From: an uncultured Lentisphaeria bacterium
GTDB taxonomy: Bacteria > Verrucomicrobiota > Lentisphaeria > JABSQK01 > CAJWLW01
Direction: 5' to 3'
Length of the DNA: 43,836 nucleotides
NCBI GenBank assembly: GCA_913042885.1
Contig: CAJWLW010000008.1
Coordinates: 1-43,836, forward strand
Shown: positions 15,839-24,497 of the stretch, in pieces
Layout of the letters: every line of letters begins with the position of its first letter
How positions within the stretch are numbered: the stretch's first letter is position 1
Notes under the pieces: generated by a model
Seen by the model: only the letters and a program-made list of their open reading frames with translations
The model's database searches: none
What the model was told of the DNA's origin: nothing
Translations under genes and position numbers: made by a program

Positions 15839-18100
15839 ATGACTTGTATCCTCCGTGTTCTCTTTACGTCCATTCTTCTCTTCCTGCTCGGCGCCCGGGT
15901 GATGGCGGTGGAGATCGACGTTTATGCCCGCGAAACTTCCTTCGACCCAGAGACCAATCTTTTTCTCGGCAAAGGCGATGTCCGCATTGACTACGAGGAC
16001 ATCACGATTTTCGCCGATGAAGTGACCCTCGACCGCGACACTGGCGAGTTCTCTGCCCGCGGAAATATCCGGCTTGTCCGCGGGGAAAGTACCTGGACGG
16101 GAGAGAGTATCGACGGCAATATCCGCACCAACACCTTTGCCTTCCCGGAACACGAATCATTTCTTGACCCATGGCACATGACAGGCGGCGCCAGCTCCGG
16201 CACGATCGACGGCATAGTGACGACGACAGATTCCTCTGTCTCTACCTGTGAATACCTCACGGACGGGCACGCTCACTGGCGATTGGACGCCGCTGAGTTG
16301 AAATATTCTGCCGATGGCCACTGGTCAGCCCGCAACGTCGTGTATCGCATTGGCGATGTCCCCGTCATGTATCTGCCGTACGCCACTGGCAGCGCGCGCA
16401 CCGAGATCGGCAACCTGGTCATCCGCCCGGGGTATAAGAGTGATTGGGGGCCTTACATCGATGTGTCGCGGGCCTTCGACTTAAACGAGGATCTGGAGCT
16501 GCATCTGGGTGTCGGCTACCGCCTCAAACGCGGCCCGTCGGTGGGGCTGGAACTGCAGCAGAAACATATACACGGCACCACGGGTGTGAGTGTTTTCGCC
16601 ATTCACGATTCCGATCCGCCCACCGATGAGACGATTGCCGGCGAGGACTTTAACGGTCGCTTCGCGGTGGAGGAAGACCGGTTTCGCTTTGGTCTGAAAC
16701 ATCGATCAGATTTCACGGACGAGTTGATTTTGCGCGGCGCTATCGACTACCGCAGCGATCCTGACATGCTGGTCGACTTTTATCGTCGCGAGTATTACCG
16801 AAACTCGCAGCCGTCGAACTTCGTCAATTTCGGATACTTCGGCGACCGCTTGTCGCTGTCGCTTGATTTTCATCCCTCGATGAATGATTTCGAATCGGTC
16901 ATCGAGCGTTTGCCGGAGCTCCGTCTCGATCTGCCCCGTCAGCAACTCGGCTACAGCATGCTGCATTACCAGAGCGAGACGTCGTTTGCCAGCCTGCGCA
17001 CCAATTGGCGTTCGTACGATCGGTTGCGCGACGACACCTTGCCCGATCCGTCGGACTACGCCACGGCGCGGTTCGATTCGATGCACATGTTGTTGCTCCC
17101 GCTGCGCCTGGACTGGCTCAATGTCGTGCCGCGTGCCGGTGGCCGTGTAACCTGGTATGGGCGGAGTAGCGATACCGCCGTTACCGATGCACAGTTTAAC
17201 GGCAACTTGCTGGCGGACGACCCCCTCGGTCGGCCGGATGTCACGGCGTTGGTCAGTGACTATGACGACGATGGCGGTGCCCGTACACGCTGGCTGCACG
17301 AGATTGGTCTCGAACTGTCGTTCAAGGCTACAGCCACCTGGTCCGATGTGCAGTACGAACCGCTGGAAATCGACGGTCTGCGCCATGTCGCGATGCCGTA
17401 TGTCAATATCACGCACATCAGCGACCCGAACGTCGACAAAGAGAACCTCTATTACTTCGACACCATCGATCGACTCGACCACCTCAACGTCGTACGCTTC
17501 GGTTTGCGCAATGACTTGTTCACGCGCCGCGACGCAGGTACGCATCGTGTCTTCTACAGCGACACCTTTTTCGACCTCTACCCGTCGCCGGAAGACGACG
17601 ATCACCGGTCCGGCGACCTCGGCGAGATCGGCGGTGTGACTGTCAACGACGAATTGTCGCTGTGGTACAAAGTCCTGGTCGATGTCGGTCGATGGAACAC
17701 GAAGGTGGTCAATGTCGGGGCGCAGATCGGGGCGCCCGACCGGCTGAACGCCAATATCAGCTACCTCTACCGTGACGAGTTCGTGTCTCGCTTCAATTAT
17801 TCGATGGCTGCCGACTACCGGCGCATTTTCTCGACCGACCTGTTCCCGGTGGGCTACGAGATCAACCACAACATCAATCTTCGGGCAAACGTGCCGCTCG
17901 ACAGCCGGACGCGGTTCAGTGCCGAGTATTACATCGACCTCGACGAAGGCAATCTGCTGCGGCACGAATACGAATTGAGCCGGGATATGCACTGCTGGAC
18001 CACTGCCCTCCGCGTCGAGAAGGACGCCGGTGACCTGTCAGTTTTTCTGCTGCTCTATCTCAATGCGTTCCCGGACTCCCGTCTGAGCACCGGTATCTGA
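15839..18100 (+). CDS. lptD: LPS-assembly outer-membrane protein LptD
   Basis: A 753-residue outer-membrane protein. Residues 1 to about 25 form a signal peptide (LFTSILLFLLGARVMA). Residues about 28-110 are an OstA/LptA-like domain (ETNLFLGKGDVRIDYEDITIFADEV). The rest alternates polar and hydrophobic residues with many Tyr, Arg and Asp, as expected of a large beta-barrel, and contains the LptD-type GDVPVMYLPYATGS block. LptD, with LptE, inserts lipopolysaccharide into the outer leaflet. The ATG at 15839 starts the signal peptide directly; a GTG at 15821 is an alternative. Only two cysteines lie outside the signal peptide, so the E. coli disulfide pattern is not conserved. Envelope genes follow downstream. 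Confidence 0.88.
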   Translation: MTCILRVLFTSILLFLLGARVMAVEIDVYARETSFDPETNLFLGKGDVRIDYEDITIFADEVTLDRDTGEFSARGNIRLVRGESTWTGESIDGNIRTNTFAFPEHESFLDPWHMTGGASSGTIDGIVTTTDSSVSTCEYLTDGHAHWRLDAAELKYSADGHWSARNVVYRIGDVPVMYLPYATGSARTEIGNLVIRPGYKSDWGPYIDVSRAFDLNEDLELHLGVGYRLKRGPSVGLELQQKHIHGTTGVSVFAIHDSDPPTDETIAGEDFNGRFAVEEDRFRFGLKHRSDFTDELILRGAIDYRSDPDMLVDFYRREYYRNSQPSNFVNFGYFGDRLSLSLDFHPSMNDFESVIERLPELRLDLPRQQLGYSMLHYQSETSFASLRTNWRSYDRLRDDTLPDPSDYATARFDSMHMLLLPLRLDWLNVVPRAGGRVTWYGRSSDTAVTDAQFNGNLLADDPLGRPDVTALVSDYDDDGGARTRWLHEIGLELSFKATATWSDVQYEPLEIDGLRHVAMPYVNITHISDPNVDKENLYYFDTIDRLDHLNVVRFGLRNDLFTRRDAGTHRVFYSDTFFDLYPSPEDDDHRSGDLGEIGGVTVNDELSLWYKVLVDVGRWNTKVVNVGAQIGAPDRLNANISYLYRDEFVSRFNYSMAADYRRIFSTDLFPVGYEINHNINLRANVPLDSRTRFSAEYYIDLDEGNLLRHEYELSRDMHCWTTALRVEKDAGDLSVFLLLYLNAFPDSRLSTGI

Positions 18101-18136
18101 GAAGTCCTTGTGAGCCTGCGAACACCGGACCTACTG

Positions 18137-19255
18137 ATGAATATCCCACTGCTTGACCTGCATTGTATCCACGACGAGATCCGCGACGAGATCCGCGCGG
18201 CGATTGATGAGGTTTGCGACACGGAGCGCTTCATCCTTGGTCCCAAAGTCGAAACGCTCGAAACCGAGATCGCCGCATATTGCAGCGCGCCCCACGCCTG
18301 CGGCGTGACGTCCGGATCCGATGCCCTGCTCATCGCGCTGATGGCCGAGGGCATCGGCCAGGGCGACGAAGTCATTACCACGCCTTTCACCTTTTTTGCC
18401 ACGGCCGGCGCGGTTTCACGGGTCGGTGCGACGCCGGTGTTTGTCGATATCGACCCGGGCACCTGCAACATCGATCCGGCCCGTATCGAAGATCACGTCA
18501 CGTCGTCGACTAAAGCGATCATCCCGGTGCATCTGTTCGGGCAACCGGCGGACATGGACCCGATTCTGGAGATTGCACGGCGCTACGACCTCGTTGTCAT
18601 AGAGGACGCGGCTCAGGCGATCGGTGCCGAGTACCGGGGCCGTCGCTCCGGCAGCATCGGCCACTATGGCTGCTTTTCTTTTTTCCCGAGCAAGAATCTC
18701 GGTGCCTTCGGCGACGGCGGCATTGTCACCTGCGACACTGCCGAGCGCCACCAGCAACTGATGACGTTGCGCGGGCACGGGGCGCAGCCGAAGTATTATC
18801 ACAAGTTCATCGGCGGCAACTTCCGGCTCGACGCGCTGCAGGCAGCCATTGTTTCGGTCAAGCTCAGGCATCTCGACGACTGGACGGCGCAGCGGCAAAC
18901 GAACAGTGAACGTTACCGCGCGGCTTTTGCGGCGGCGCGGCTGGACGATGCCGTTGTCGTGCCCGAGCTGCATGAGAACACCACCCGACACGCCTGGAAC
19001 GTTTACACCGTGCGCATCACCGGCGGTTGCCGCGACGAGGTGCGCTCGGCGCTTGGCGCCGCCGGCGTCGGTACCGAAGTATACTATCCGGTCTCGTTGC
19101 ATTGTCAGGGCTGTTTCAGTTATCTCGGCATTGCCCCGGAGGACTGTCCGGAGAGCGTCAAAGCTACCGGCGAAGTGCTGTCGTTGCCGATCTTTCCCGG
19201 GCTTACCGAGGAACAGATTCAATATATTGTCGATCAAATTGCGACAGTTGTGTAA
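18137..19255 (+). CDS. DegT/DnrJ/EryC1/StrS family sugar aminotransferase
   Basis: A 372-residue PLP enzyme of the sugar-aminotransferase family. Landmarks are the N-terminal IPLLDL, FILGPKVETLE, TSGSDALLIAL (phosphate-binding turn), EDAAQAIGAEY (PLP-ring aspartate), FFPSKNLGAFGDGG with the Schiff-base lysine, and GGNFRLDALQAAI. The pattern is closest to WbpE/WlbC-type enzymes that make 3-amino sugars of UDP-linked uronic acids for LPS O-antigen or lipid A variants; that specificity is inferred. The ATG at 18137 fits the family N-terminus; a GTG at 18110 is possible. It lies between lptD and the MsbA-like exporter, which supports a role in LPS sugar synthesis. Confidence 0.9.
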   Translation: MNIPLLDLHCIHDEIRDEIRAAIDEVCDTERFILGPKVETLETEIAAYCSAPHACGVTSGSDALLIALMAEGIGQGDEVITTPFTFFATAGAVSRVGATPVFVDIDPGTCNIDPARIEDHVTSSTKAIIPVHLFGQPADMDPILEIARRYDLVVIEDAAQAIGAEYRGRRSGSIGHYGCFSFFPSKNLGAFGDGGIVTCDTAERHQQLMTLRGHGAQPKYYHKFIGGNFRLDALQAAIVSVKLRHLDDWTAQRQTNSERYRAAFAAARLDDAVVVPELHENTTRHAWNVYTVRITGGCRDEVRSALGAAGVGTEVYYPVSLHCQGCFSYLGIAPEDCPESVKATGEVLSLPIFPGLTEEQIQYIVDQIATVV

Positions 19256-19294
19256 CCGAACCGGGCCATTGTGGTCCGTCACCCGACTCCTGTT

Positions 19295-21133
19295 ATGAAT
19301 GTACTACAGACCTACATCCGGCTGCTGACTTTTGCCAGGCAGTACAAAGCGCGCCTCTGTATCGGCGTTGTCGCCGGCCTGATCTCCGGCGGTACGCTGT
19401 TCCTTATCTTCCGTTCGGTCCACGTGCTCATCGCACCCTTCGAGTTGGGTGTCGGCGCCGACTCAGGCTCGGGCGATGCCGGTGATGCCGACGATGGTGA
19501 GGAACTGTACTTGTCGATCGCCAGGCGGCTCGGTATAGAAGCGACCCAGGCCGATGGCACGATAACTTGGCAGTTCATGCTGGTGTCGATGTCGGGTCTG
19601 GCGATTTGTTGTTTTGCCAAAGCCTTCTTCACCTATATCAACCGCTATTACATGCGCTGGGTCGGTGCCCGGGTCGTGGCGGATATGCGCAACGCTATCT
19701 TCGCGACACTTCAGAAACAGTCGCTCAAATATTTCGGCCGCTGCGAGATCGGCCAGATCATCAGTCGCAGCGTCAACGACACCAGTTCCATCGAGAGTGC
19801 CGTATCGAAGTCGATCGCTGACTTGACGCGCGCCCCGGCCGAGCTGTTGGCGCTAAGTGCGTTCGTTGTCGTTTACTCAGTGCAGCAGGGGATAGTTGCC
19901 TTGACGGTGGCAATGTTCATCGTCATGCCGCTCTGTGTCGTACCCATTCTGGTGCTGGGTCGGCGTGTTAAGAGATACACGCTTCATTATCTCAGCCGAA
20001 TATCCGATCTGGTCAATCGCATGCACGAGTCGCTGACCGGCATCCGGGTGATCAAGGCGTTTCACACTGAGTCGCAGGAGGAGGAACGCTTTCGTCGCGA
20101 GAACCGCGACTACTTCCGGCAAGTGATTAAAGCCCTGCGTGCGGAGCTGCTGATGACTCCACTCATGGAATTCGTCGGGATCATTTGCGTCTGCGTATTT
20201 CTCGCCTTTTGCTTTGCCCAGGGGATTCGGTTGTCCGAGATAATTCCGATGGGTGCCGCGGCTCTGATGGCGTATCAGCCGATGAAGCGACTGGCGAAGA
20301 TTAACAACGAGTTGCAGCGCAGCAGTGCCGCGGCCGAACGAATTTTCGAACTGTTGGACCTCGACGATGTCGTGCCCGAGCCGGTCGATCCGGTCACTGT
20401 GTCCGAGTTCCGTGACCGCATCCAGTTCGAGCACGTCTCGTTCTCGTTCGATGATGCGCCGCTGTTGAAGGATATCGATATCGAGATTGCCAAGGGGGAA
20501 ATTGTGGCTTTCGTCGGAGAAACCGGCACCGGTAAGACGACTCTGGCCAATCTGCTGGCCCGTTTCTATGACCCGACGGCCGGGCGTATCACTATCGACG
20601 GCGTCGACTTGCGCGATATCGAGACGGCCTCGCTGCGGCGGCTTATCGGAATAGTTGGGCAGGAGACGATTCTGTTCAACGAGTCGATCGCCAGCAACAT
20701 TGCCTACGGTACACCGGATGCAAAACCTGATGCTATCGAGGCGGCGGCACGGCAGGCGAACATTCATGATTTTATAGTCGATGAGGCAGATGGCTACGAC
20801 ACCATCGTTGGCGATAAGGGCGCTCGGCTCAGCGGCGGTCAGCGCCAACGCATTGCCATTGCTCGAGCTATTTTGCGAAATCCGCAAATTCTCATCCTTG
20901 ACGAGGCGACGAGTGCGCTCGATACTGCGACTGAGCAGTCGGTCCACGAGGAACTGTCGCGGTTAATGAAACATCGCACTGTTTTCGCGATTGCTCATCG
21001 GCTCAGCACTGTCCGCGATGCCGACCGGATTTTTGTAATAGACAAAGGTGAAATCGTCGAGCAGGGTAGCCATGCTGAGTTGTTGGCAGGTAGCGGCCCT
21101 TATCGACATCTGGTTGAACTCGAGTTGCGTTGA
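19295..21133 (+). CDS. msbA: MsbA-type lipid exporter (ABC transporter, half size)
   Basis: A 612-residue half-transporter: six-helix exporter domain (about 1-350) and an ATPase domain (about 370-612). Walker A is GETGTGKTT, the signature is LSGGQRQRIAIARAI, Walker B is ILILDEATSALD, and the H-loop is IAHRLSTV. The assignment to MsbA (flipping lipid A-core to the periplasmic leaflet) rests on family pattern and on its place between LPS genes. Between the first two helices there is an unusual insertion of about 45 residues rich in Asp, Glu and Gly (DSGSGDAGDADDGEE) that would face the periplasm. The ATG at 19295 is used; it lies 39 nt after the aminotransferase stop. Confidence 0.87.
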   Translation: MNVLQTYIRLLTFARQYKARLCIGVVAGLISGGTLFLIFRSVHVLIAPFELGVGADSGSGDAGDADDGEELYLSIARRLGIEATQADGTITWQFMLVSMSGLAICCFAKAFFTYINRYYMRWVGARVVADMRNAIFATLQKQSLKYFGRCEIGQIISRSVNDTSSIESAVSKSIADLTRAPAELLALSAFVVVYSVQQGIVALTVAMFIVMPLCVVPILVLGRRVKRYTLHYLSRISDLVNRMHESLTGIRVIKAFHTESQEEERFRRENRDYFRQVIKALRAELLMTPLMEFVGIICVCVFLAFCFAQGIRLSEIIPMGAAALMAYQPMKRLAKINNELQRSSAAAERIFELLDLDDVVPEPVDPVTVSEFRDRIQFEHVSFSFDDAPLLKDIDIEIAKGEIVAFVGETGTGKTTLANLLARFYDPTAGRITIDGVDLRDIETASLRRLIGIVGQETILFNESIASNIAYGTPDAKPDAIEAAARQANIHDFIVDEADGYDTIVGDKGARLSGGQRQRIAIARAILRNPQILILDEATSALDTATEQSVHEELSRLMKHRTVFAIAHRLSTVRDADRIFVIDKGEIVEQGSHAELLAGSGPYRHLVELELR

Positions 21134-21157
21134 AGTAACCCTAAAAAGGTTGCAAAA

Positions 21158-22102
21158 GTGAATAGCAGGACAAATGAGGACGAGGCGAAGACCGCAGATC
21201 TTTTGGGTCGCATTCAGGGACTCACTGTCGCTTTGTGCACACCACTGGACGAGCAGTACAATCTCGACGTCGAAGGGCTGGAAAGACTGATCGAGCGTGT
21301 CATTGAGGGTGGGGCTTCATGCCTCTTTCCTCTGGGTTGGTGTGGCGAGCAGCCGTTGTTGATTCAGGGCGTTCGCAATGCGGTGATGCGCGAGACGTGC
21401 AGGATAGCGGATGGTCGTGTGCCGGTGATGGTAGGCGTCTCTGAGCAGAGCCTGCCAAGGGTGATGGAGCAGGTCGTCATGGCGAAGGAGGCCGGGGCGG
21501 ATCTGGTCCTGACGACAGCACCGTACAGCTACGAAATTTCGCAGGAGCTGATCTGCGCATTCTTCATAGAGCTCATGTCTGAATGTGATCTGCCTCTCGT
21601 TGTGTATCAGAACTTCGAGACCAGTGCGCGGATTGATTTTGATAACTTGTCCCGCCTGAGCCGAGTGCCGGGGATCATCGGCGTGAAATCCTACGTACCC
21701 TTCCTCGACCTGCAGAAGTCGTTTCACCAGCTGCACAATGCGGAATCCTTCGCGGTCATCTGCGGTGACGAATACCTGTACAGTGCAGCACTGTTGGAGG
21801 GCATCCGCTTTTACACCATGGGCGGTCCCGGAAATCTCTGTCCCGGCTATTGCATGCAGGTCTACAGAGACGCTCTGAGCGGTGACTGGGAATCGGTGAA
21901 GCAGAAGCAAAGGAGGCTGGCCGATTTCTATGACGCCGCGTATCCGAGTGGCGATACAGCCTATGCGGTCGTTAAATACGTGTTGCAATGCCTCGGTATC
22001 TGCTCAGCCCGCGTGATTTCACCGCACAGGACGATCCTGCCGGAACAGGCCAAAACGTTGGACGCTATCGTCGACCAGTTCGCAGACGTCTTGGAAGGCT
22101 GA
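21158..22102 (+). CDS. DapA/NanA-family (dihydrodipicolinate synthase-like) protein
   Basis: A 314-residue class I aldolase-type TIM barrel of the DapA/N-acetylneuraminate lyase family. The Schiff-base lysine is K177 in IIGVKSYVP, and the partner tyrosine Y150 lies in LVVYQNFET. The usual substrate motif GTTGE is replaced by FPLGWCGEQ (about 57-65), so the pyruvate-handling site differs from true DapA and lysine synthesis is doubtful. Family members condense or cleave pyruvate with aldehydes, including keto-sugar acids. It starts with GTG at 21158, preceded by AAAGG about 9 nt upstream, and lies 24 nt after msbA. Its place in the LPS block would fit a keto-sugar role, which is inference. Confidence 0.82.
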   Translation: MNSRTNEDEAKTADLLGRIQGLTVALCTPLDEQYNLDVEGLERLIERVIEGGASCLFPLGWCGEQPLLIQGVRNAVMRETCRIADGRVPVMVGVSEQSLPRVMEQVVMAKEAGADLVLTTAPYSYEISQELICAFFIELMSECDLPLVVYQNFETSARIDFDNLSRLSRVPGIIGVKSYVPFLDLQKSFHQLHNAESFAVICGDEYLYSAALLEGIRFYTMGGPGNLCPGYCMQVYRDALSGDWESVKQKQRRLADFYDAAYPSGDTAYAVVKYVLQCLGICSARVISPHRTILPEQAKTLDAIVDQFADVLEG

Positions 22103-22367
22103 CACGGTCCCACATGCGGGTAGACTTGCAAGGCAGCCCCCGATTGTTCGCTGCATCACCGCCATCGGCAGCTCCCTCCTATTAGCCCTCCCGCACTACC
22201 AGAGCAAGATCAAGCATCAGCAGGGATAGGCCTTTAGTGCAAATACAGAGGCTGATCGCAGACTGGAACGAATCTTTCGACGTGACATGAATCTTCTACG
22301 GCGAAACGGTCGACAATTGCGCGGTCTGAGGCTATTTTCCTATTGAAACGTCAGTTGGAGGGCGATT
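22103..22367 (+). other. Intergenic region before the TPR gene
   Basis: The region is 265 bp with no convincing coding frame, RNA gene or strong terminator. The end nearest the TPR gene has a good ribosome binding site, GGAGGG at 22357-22362, six bases before the GTG. A weak promoter candidate is TTGCGC, an 18-nt spacer and TATTGA, just upstream of it. Confidence 0.4.
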
Positions 22368-23642
22368 GTGCAGTTACAACTCGATGAACACTTGGTCTGT
22401 GGCGCATTGCCGTCGGCGGCGACAGAGGCGCGCCAGACTCTGGCGGAGTTCAGTGCCGTGCTGGTTGCTGCGCGGGCGCGCAATGCGTCTGCCGGCGAGA
22501 TTGCCGTCGAATGCTACCTGCCGTCGTTCAACGCGGCGATTGTTCTCAATGATCTGCAGCGCGCCGACGAGATCCGGCGGGACGTCGACGAAAGCGCGAT
22601 ACCGGAGCCGCGCCTGCCGCTTTGGTGGTCCTTGAATTTTCGGCTGGACTACTCCCTGCAGGATTACGGAGCTGCCGACGGCTGGTGTCACAAGGGCCTG
22701 ACAGCGCTCCAGGACCAGGACCGCAACACGGCTGTTGCCTATCATCAGCTCGCGATGATCGCCCAGCACGAAGGCGACTTCGACGCGGCTGAACAATGGC
22801 TGCGCCAGTCCCTGGAAATCGCTGTCACCAACGAAGTTCCCGACCAGATCGCTGTCGTCTGTCACCAGCTCGGCCGCAACGCCCAGGAACTGCTCGACCT
22901 CGACAGCGCGGAGACCTGGTACCGCGAGGCACTTTCAGTCAAGGACCAGTTGGAAGACTATGGCAGCACGGCGTGCACCTGCCATCAACTGGCCATGATT
23001 CACCAGAGCCGTGCCGATTATGTCGTTGCTGCCGAATGGTACCAGAAATCTATCGACCTGTGTGCCGGCGCCGGGCTCACGACGCCGGCCGCCAGCAGTT
23101 GTTATCAGCTCGGGCAACTGTCGATGGCCGAGGGCGACATTGGGAAGGCGGAGATCTCCTACAACAAGGCGCTGGAGCTTGACGCTCAGAATGGCACTGG
23201 CCACCTCGGCACCTGTGTTTTCGGTGAACTCGGCGCTGTGGCTGTCGAGAACGGCGACTACGACACGGCACGCCGGCGGTATGTACGGGCACTGGAACTG
23301 GCCGAAGCGCATGGCAGCGACATCGAGATGGCCGACGTCTTCGGCAAGCTCGCTGGGTTGGCTGGGCTCGAAGAGCAGTATGAGGAGTGCGGTCGCTGGT
23401 ATATGAAGAGCATCCTCGGCTTTCTCAAGAGCAATGACCGCCTCGACGCCCGCGCCAGTGCTCAGGACCTCATCGCCTGGTATCACCGCGCACCGCGCCA
23501 GTCCCAGATGCAATTGCGCGAAATGTGGCTGGACGTCGGTCTGGGACCGTTTATAGACGATGAGTTCGACGATATCGGTGCCGAAATGGAGCAGGGCACG
23601 CGATCGATCGATGTTTCTCTGCCGGACTGGAGCACACCTTAG
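22368..23642 (+). CDS. Tetratricopeptide-repeat protein
   Basis: A 424-residue soluble protein. After an N-terminal region of about 115 residues without recognised motif come about six helical repeats of roughly 40 residues. Their common pattern is YHQLAMIAQHEGDFDAAEQW or a close variant, with CHQLG or CYQLG at the start of several. This is the TPR type frequently found as the sensor part of STAND/NB-ARC proteins, but no NTPase domain is present. Expected role: protein-protein interaction in the cytoplasm. There is no signal peptide or membrane helix. The GTG start at 22368 has a strong ribosome binding site (GGAGGG). The ECF sigma gene follows after 120 bp with its own promoter, so functional linkage is uncertain. 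Confidence 0.8.
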   Translation: MQLQLDEHLVCGALPSAATEARQTLAEFSAVLVAARARNASAGEIAVECYLPSFNAAIVLNDLQRADEIRRDVDESAIPEPRLPLWWSLNFRLDYSLQDYGAADGWCHKGLTALQDQDRNTAVAYHQLAMIAQHEGDFDAAEQWLRQSLEIAVTNEVPDQIAVVCHQLGRNAQELLDLDSAETWYREALSVKDQLEDYGSTACTCHQLAMIHQSRADYVVAAEWYQKSIDLCAGAGLTTPAASSCYQLGQLSMAEGDIGKAEISYNKALELDAQNGTGHLGTCVFGELGAVAVENGDYDTARRRYVRALELAEAHGSDIEMADVFGKLAGLAGLEEQYEECGRWYMKSILGFLKSNDRLDARASAQDLIAWYHRAPRQSQMQLREMWLDVGLGPFIDDEFDDIGAEMEQGTRSIDVSLPDWSTP

Positions 23643-23690
23643 TGTCTCATGCTGCGGTAGAAAGTATGTCCGGAAGTCGGAGGTTGGGAT

Positions 23691-23719
23691 GGAACTTTTT
23701 GGAGCGGCCCCCTGTCGAA
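23691..23719 (+). promoter_or_regulatory. RpoE-like ECF promoter upstream of the sigma-factor gene
   Basis: GGAACTT at 23691-23697 and GTCGAA at 23714-23719 are separated by 16 nt. The established RpoE (sigma-E) consensus is GGAACTT, 15-17 nt, then a GTC/TCTGA-type element. The site lies about 50 nt before the ECF gene, where autoregulation is expected for this group. Confidence 0.6.
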
Positions 23720-23773
23720 CTACTATCCGCCAGATGAGATGGGGTTTCAACCGGTTGCCTTGTTGTGAAAAAC

Positions 23774-24484
23774 ATGAACATTGCTATAAATTCCCAACGA
23801 TTTGCTGTGCCTGAATCTTCCCTCGATATAGTTGAATCGCGGGACGGTGCGTCTGCCAAGAGGTCCCGAAACCAGTTTCCGCCGAAAATGACGAAACAGG
23901 AAGAGCTGCGTAGCCTGACCGACCGTGACCTCATCGGGCGAATCAAGACGGTGGACGACATCGACGCCTGGGAAGAATTGATGTCCCGCCATGTTGATAA
24001 GGCGTTCCAGGTTGCCTATGGCATTCTTGGTCAAAGAAATGATGCTGAAGAGGTTACGCAGGATGCGTTTTTGCGGATTTACCGTGCGTTGCCGAAGTTC
24101 CGAGGCGAATCCGAGTTCACCACCTGGATGTATCGGATCGTCGTCAACCAGGCCCGCAACAAGTACCGCTGGAACAAACGGCGCGGCGCCCATGTCAATG
24201 TCAGCATCAATCAGGAATTCGAGAATCAGAACGTCGGCAAGCTGACGATGGATCTGCCCGACAGGGGCAAAACCCCGGACGACACGCTGATGCAGTGGGA
24301 GTTCGAGAGTGAAATCGCCCAGCAGATCAAGAAGCTGCCGCCGGTCAATCGCGAGGCGCTCCTGCTCAGGAACGTCAAGAACCTCTCATACGAACAAATT
24401 GCCGAGCTCCTGGACGTCAAGGTGGGGACGATCAAGTCCCGCATTGCCAGAGCCCGCGAAGAACTCCGGCGCCGTCTGCGCTGA
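23774..24484 (+). CDS. RNA polymerase ECF sigma factor, RpoE-like
   Basis: A 236-residue sigma-70 family protein of the ECF group. Region 2 spans DRDLIGRIK to EEVTQDAFLRIYRALPKFRGESEFTTW (core binding and -10 recognition). Region 4 contains LPPVNREALLLRNVKNLSYEQIAELL and VKVGTIKSRIARAREELRRRL, the helix-turn-helix for the -35 element. The sequence is close in pattern to the RpoE group. The next gene, 13 nt downstream, encodes its probable anti-sigma factor. The first 38 residues are poorly conserved in look; ATG 23774 is used, GTG 23765 or ATG 23888 are alternatives. The upstream sigma-E-like element would give a leader of about 50 nt and suggests autoregulation. Confidence 0.93.
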   Translation: MNIAINSQRFAVPESSLDIVESRDGASAKRSRNQFPPKMTKQEELRSLTDRDLIGRIKTVDDIDAWEELMSRHVDKAFQVAYGILGQRNDAEEVTQDAFLRIYRALPKFRGESEFTTWMYRIVVNQARNKYRWNKRRGAHVNVSINQEFENQNVGKLTMDLPDRGKTPDDTLMQWEFESEIAQQIKKLPPVNREALLLRNVKNLSYEQIAELLDVKVGTIKSRIARAREELRRRLR

Positions 24485-24497
24485 GGAAGCCTTTCCA

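Noticed and set aside
16706..17992. Minus-strand open frame of 428 codons opposite lptD
   Set aside because: Shadow of lptD; rich in Val, Arg and His in a way typical of antisense frames, with no domain motif.
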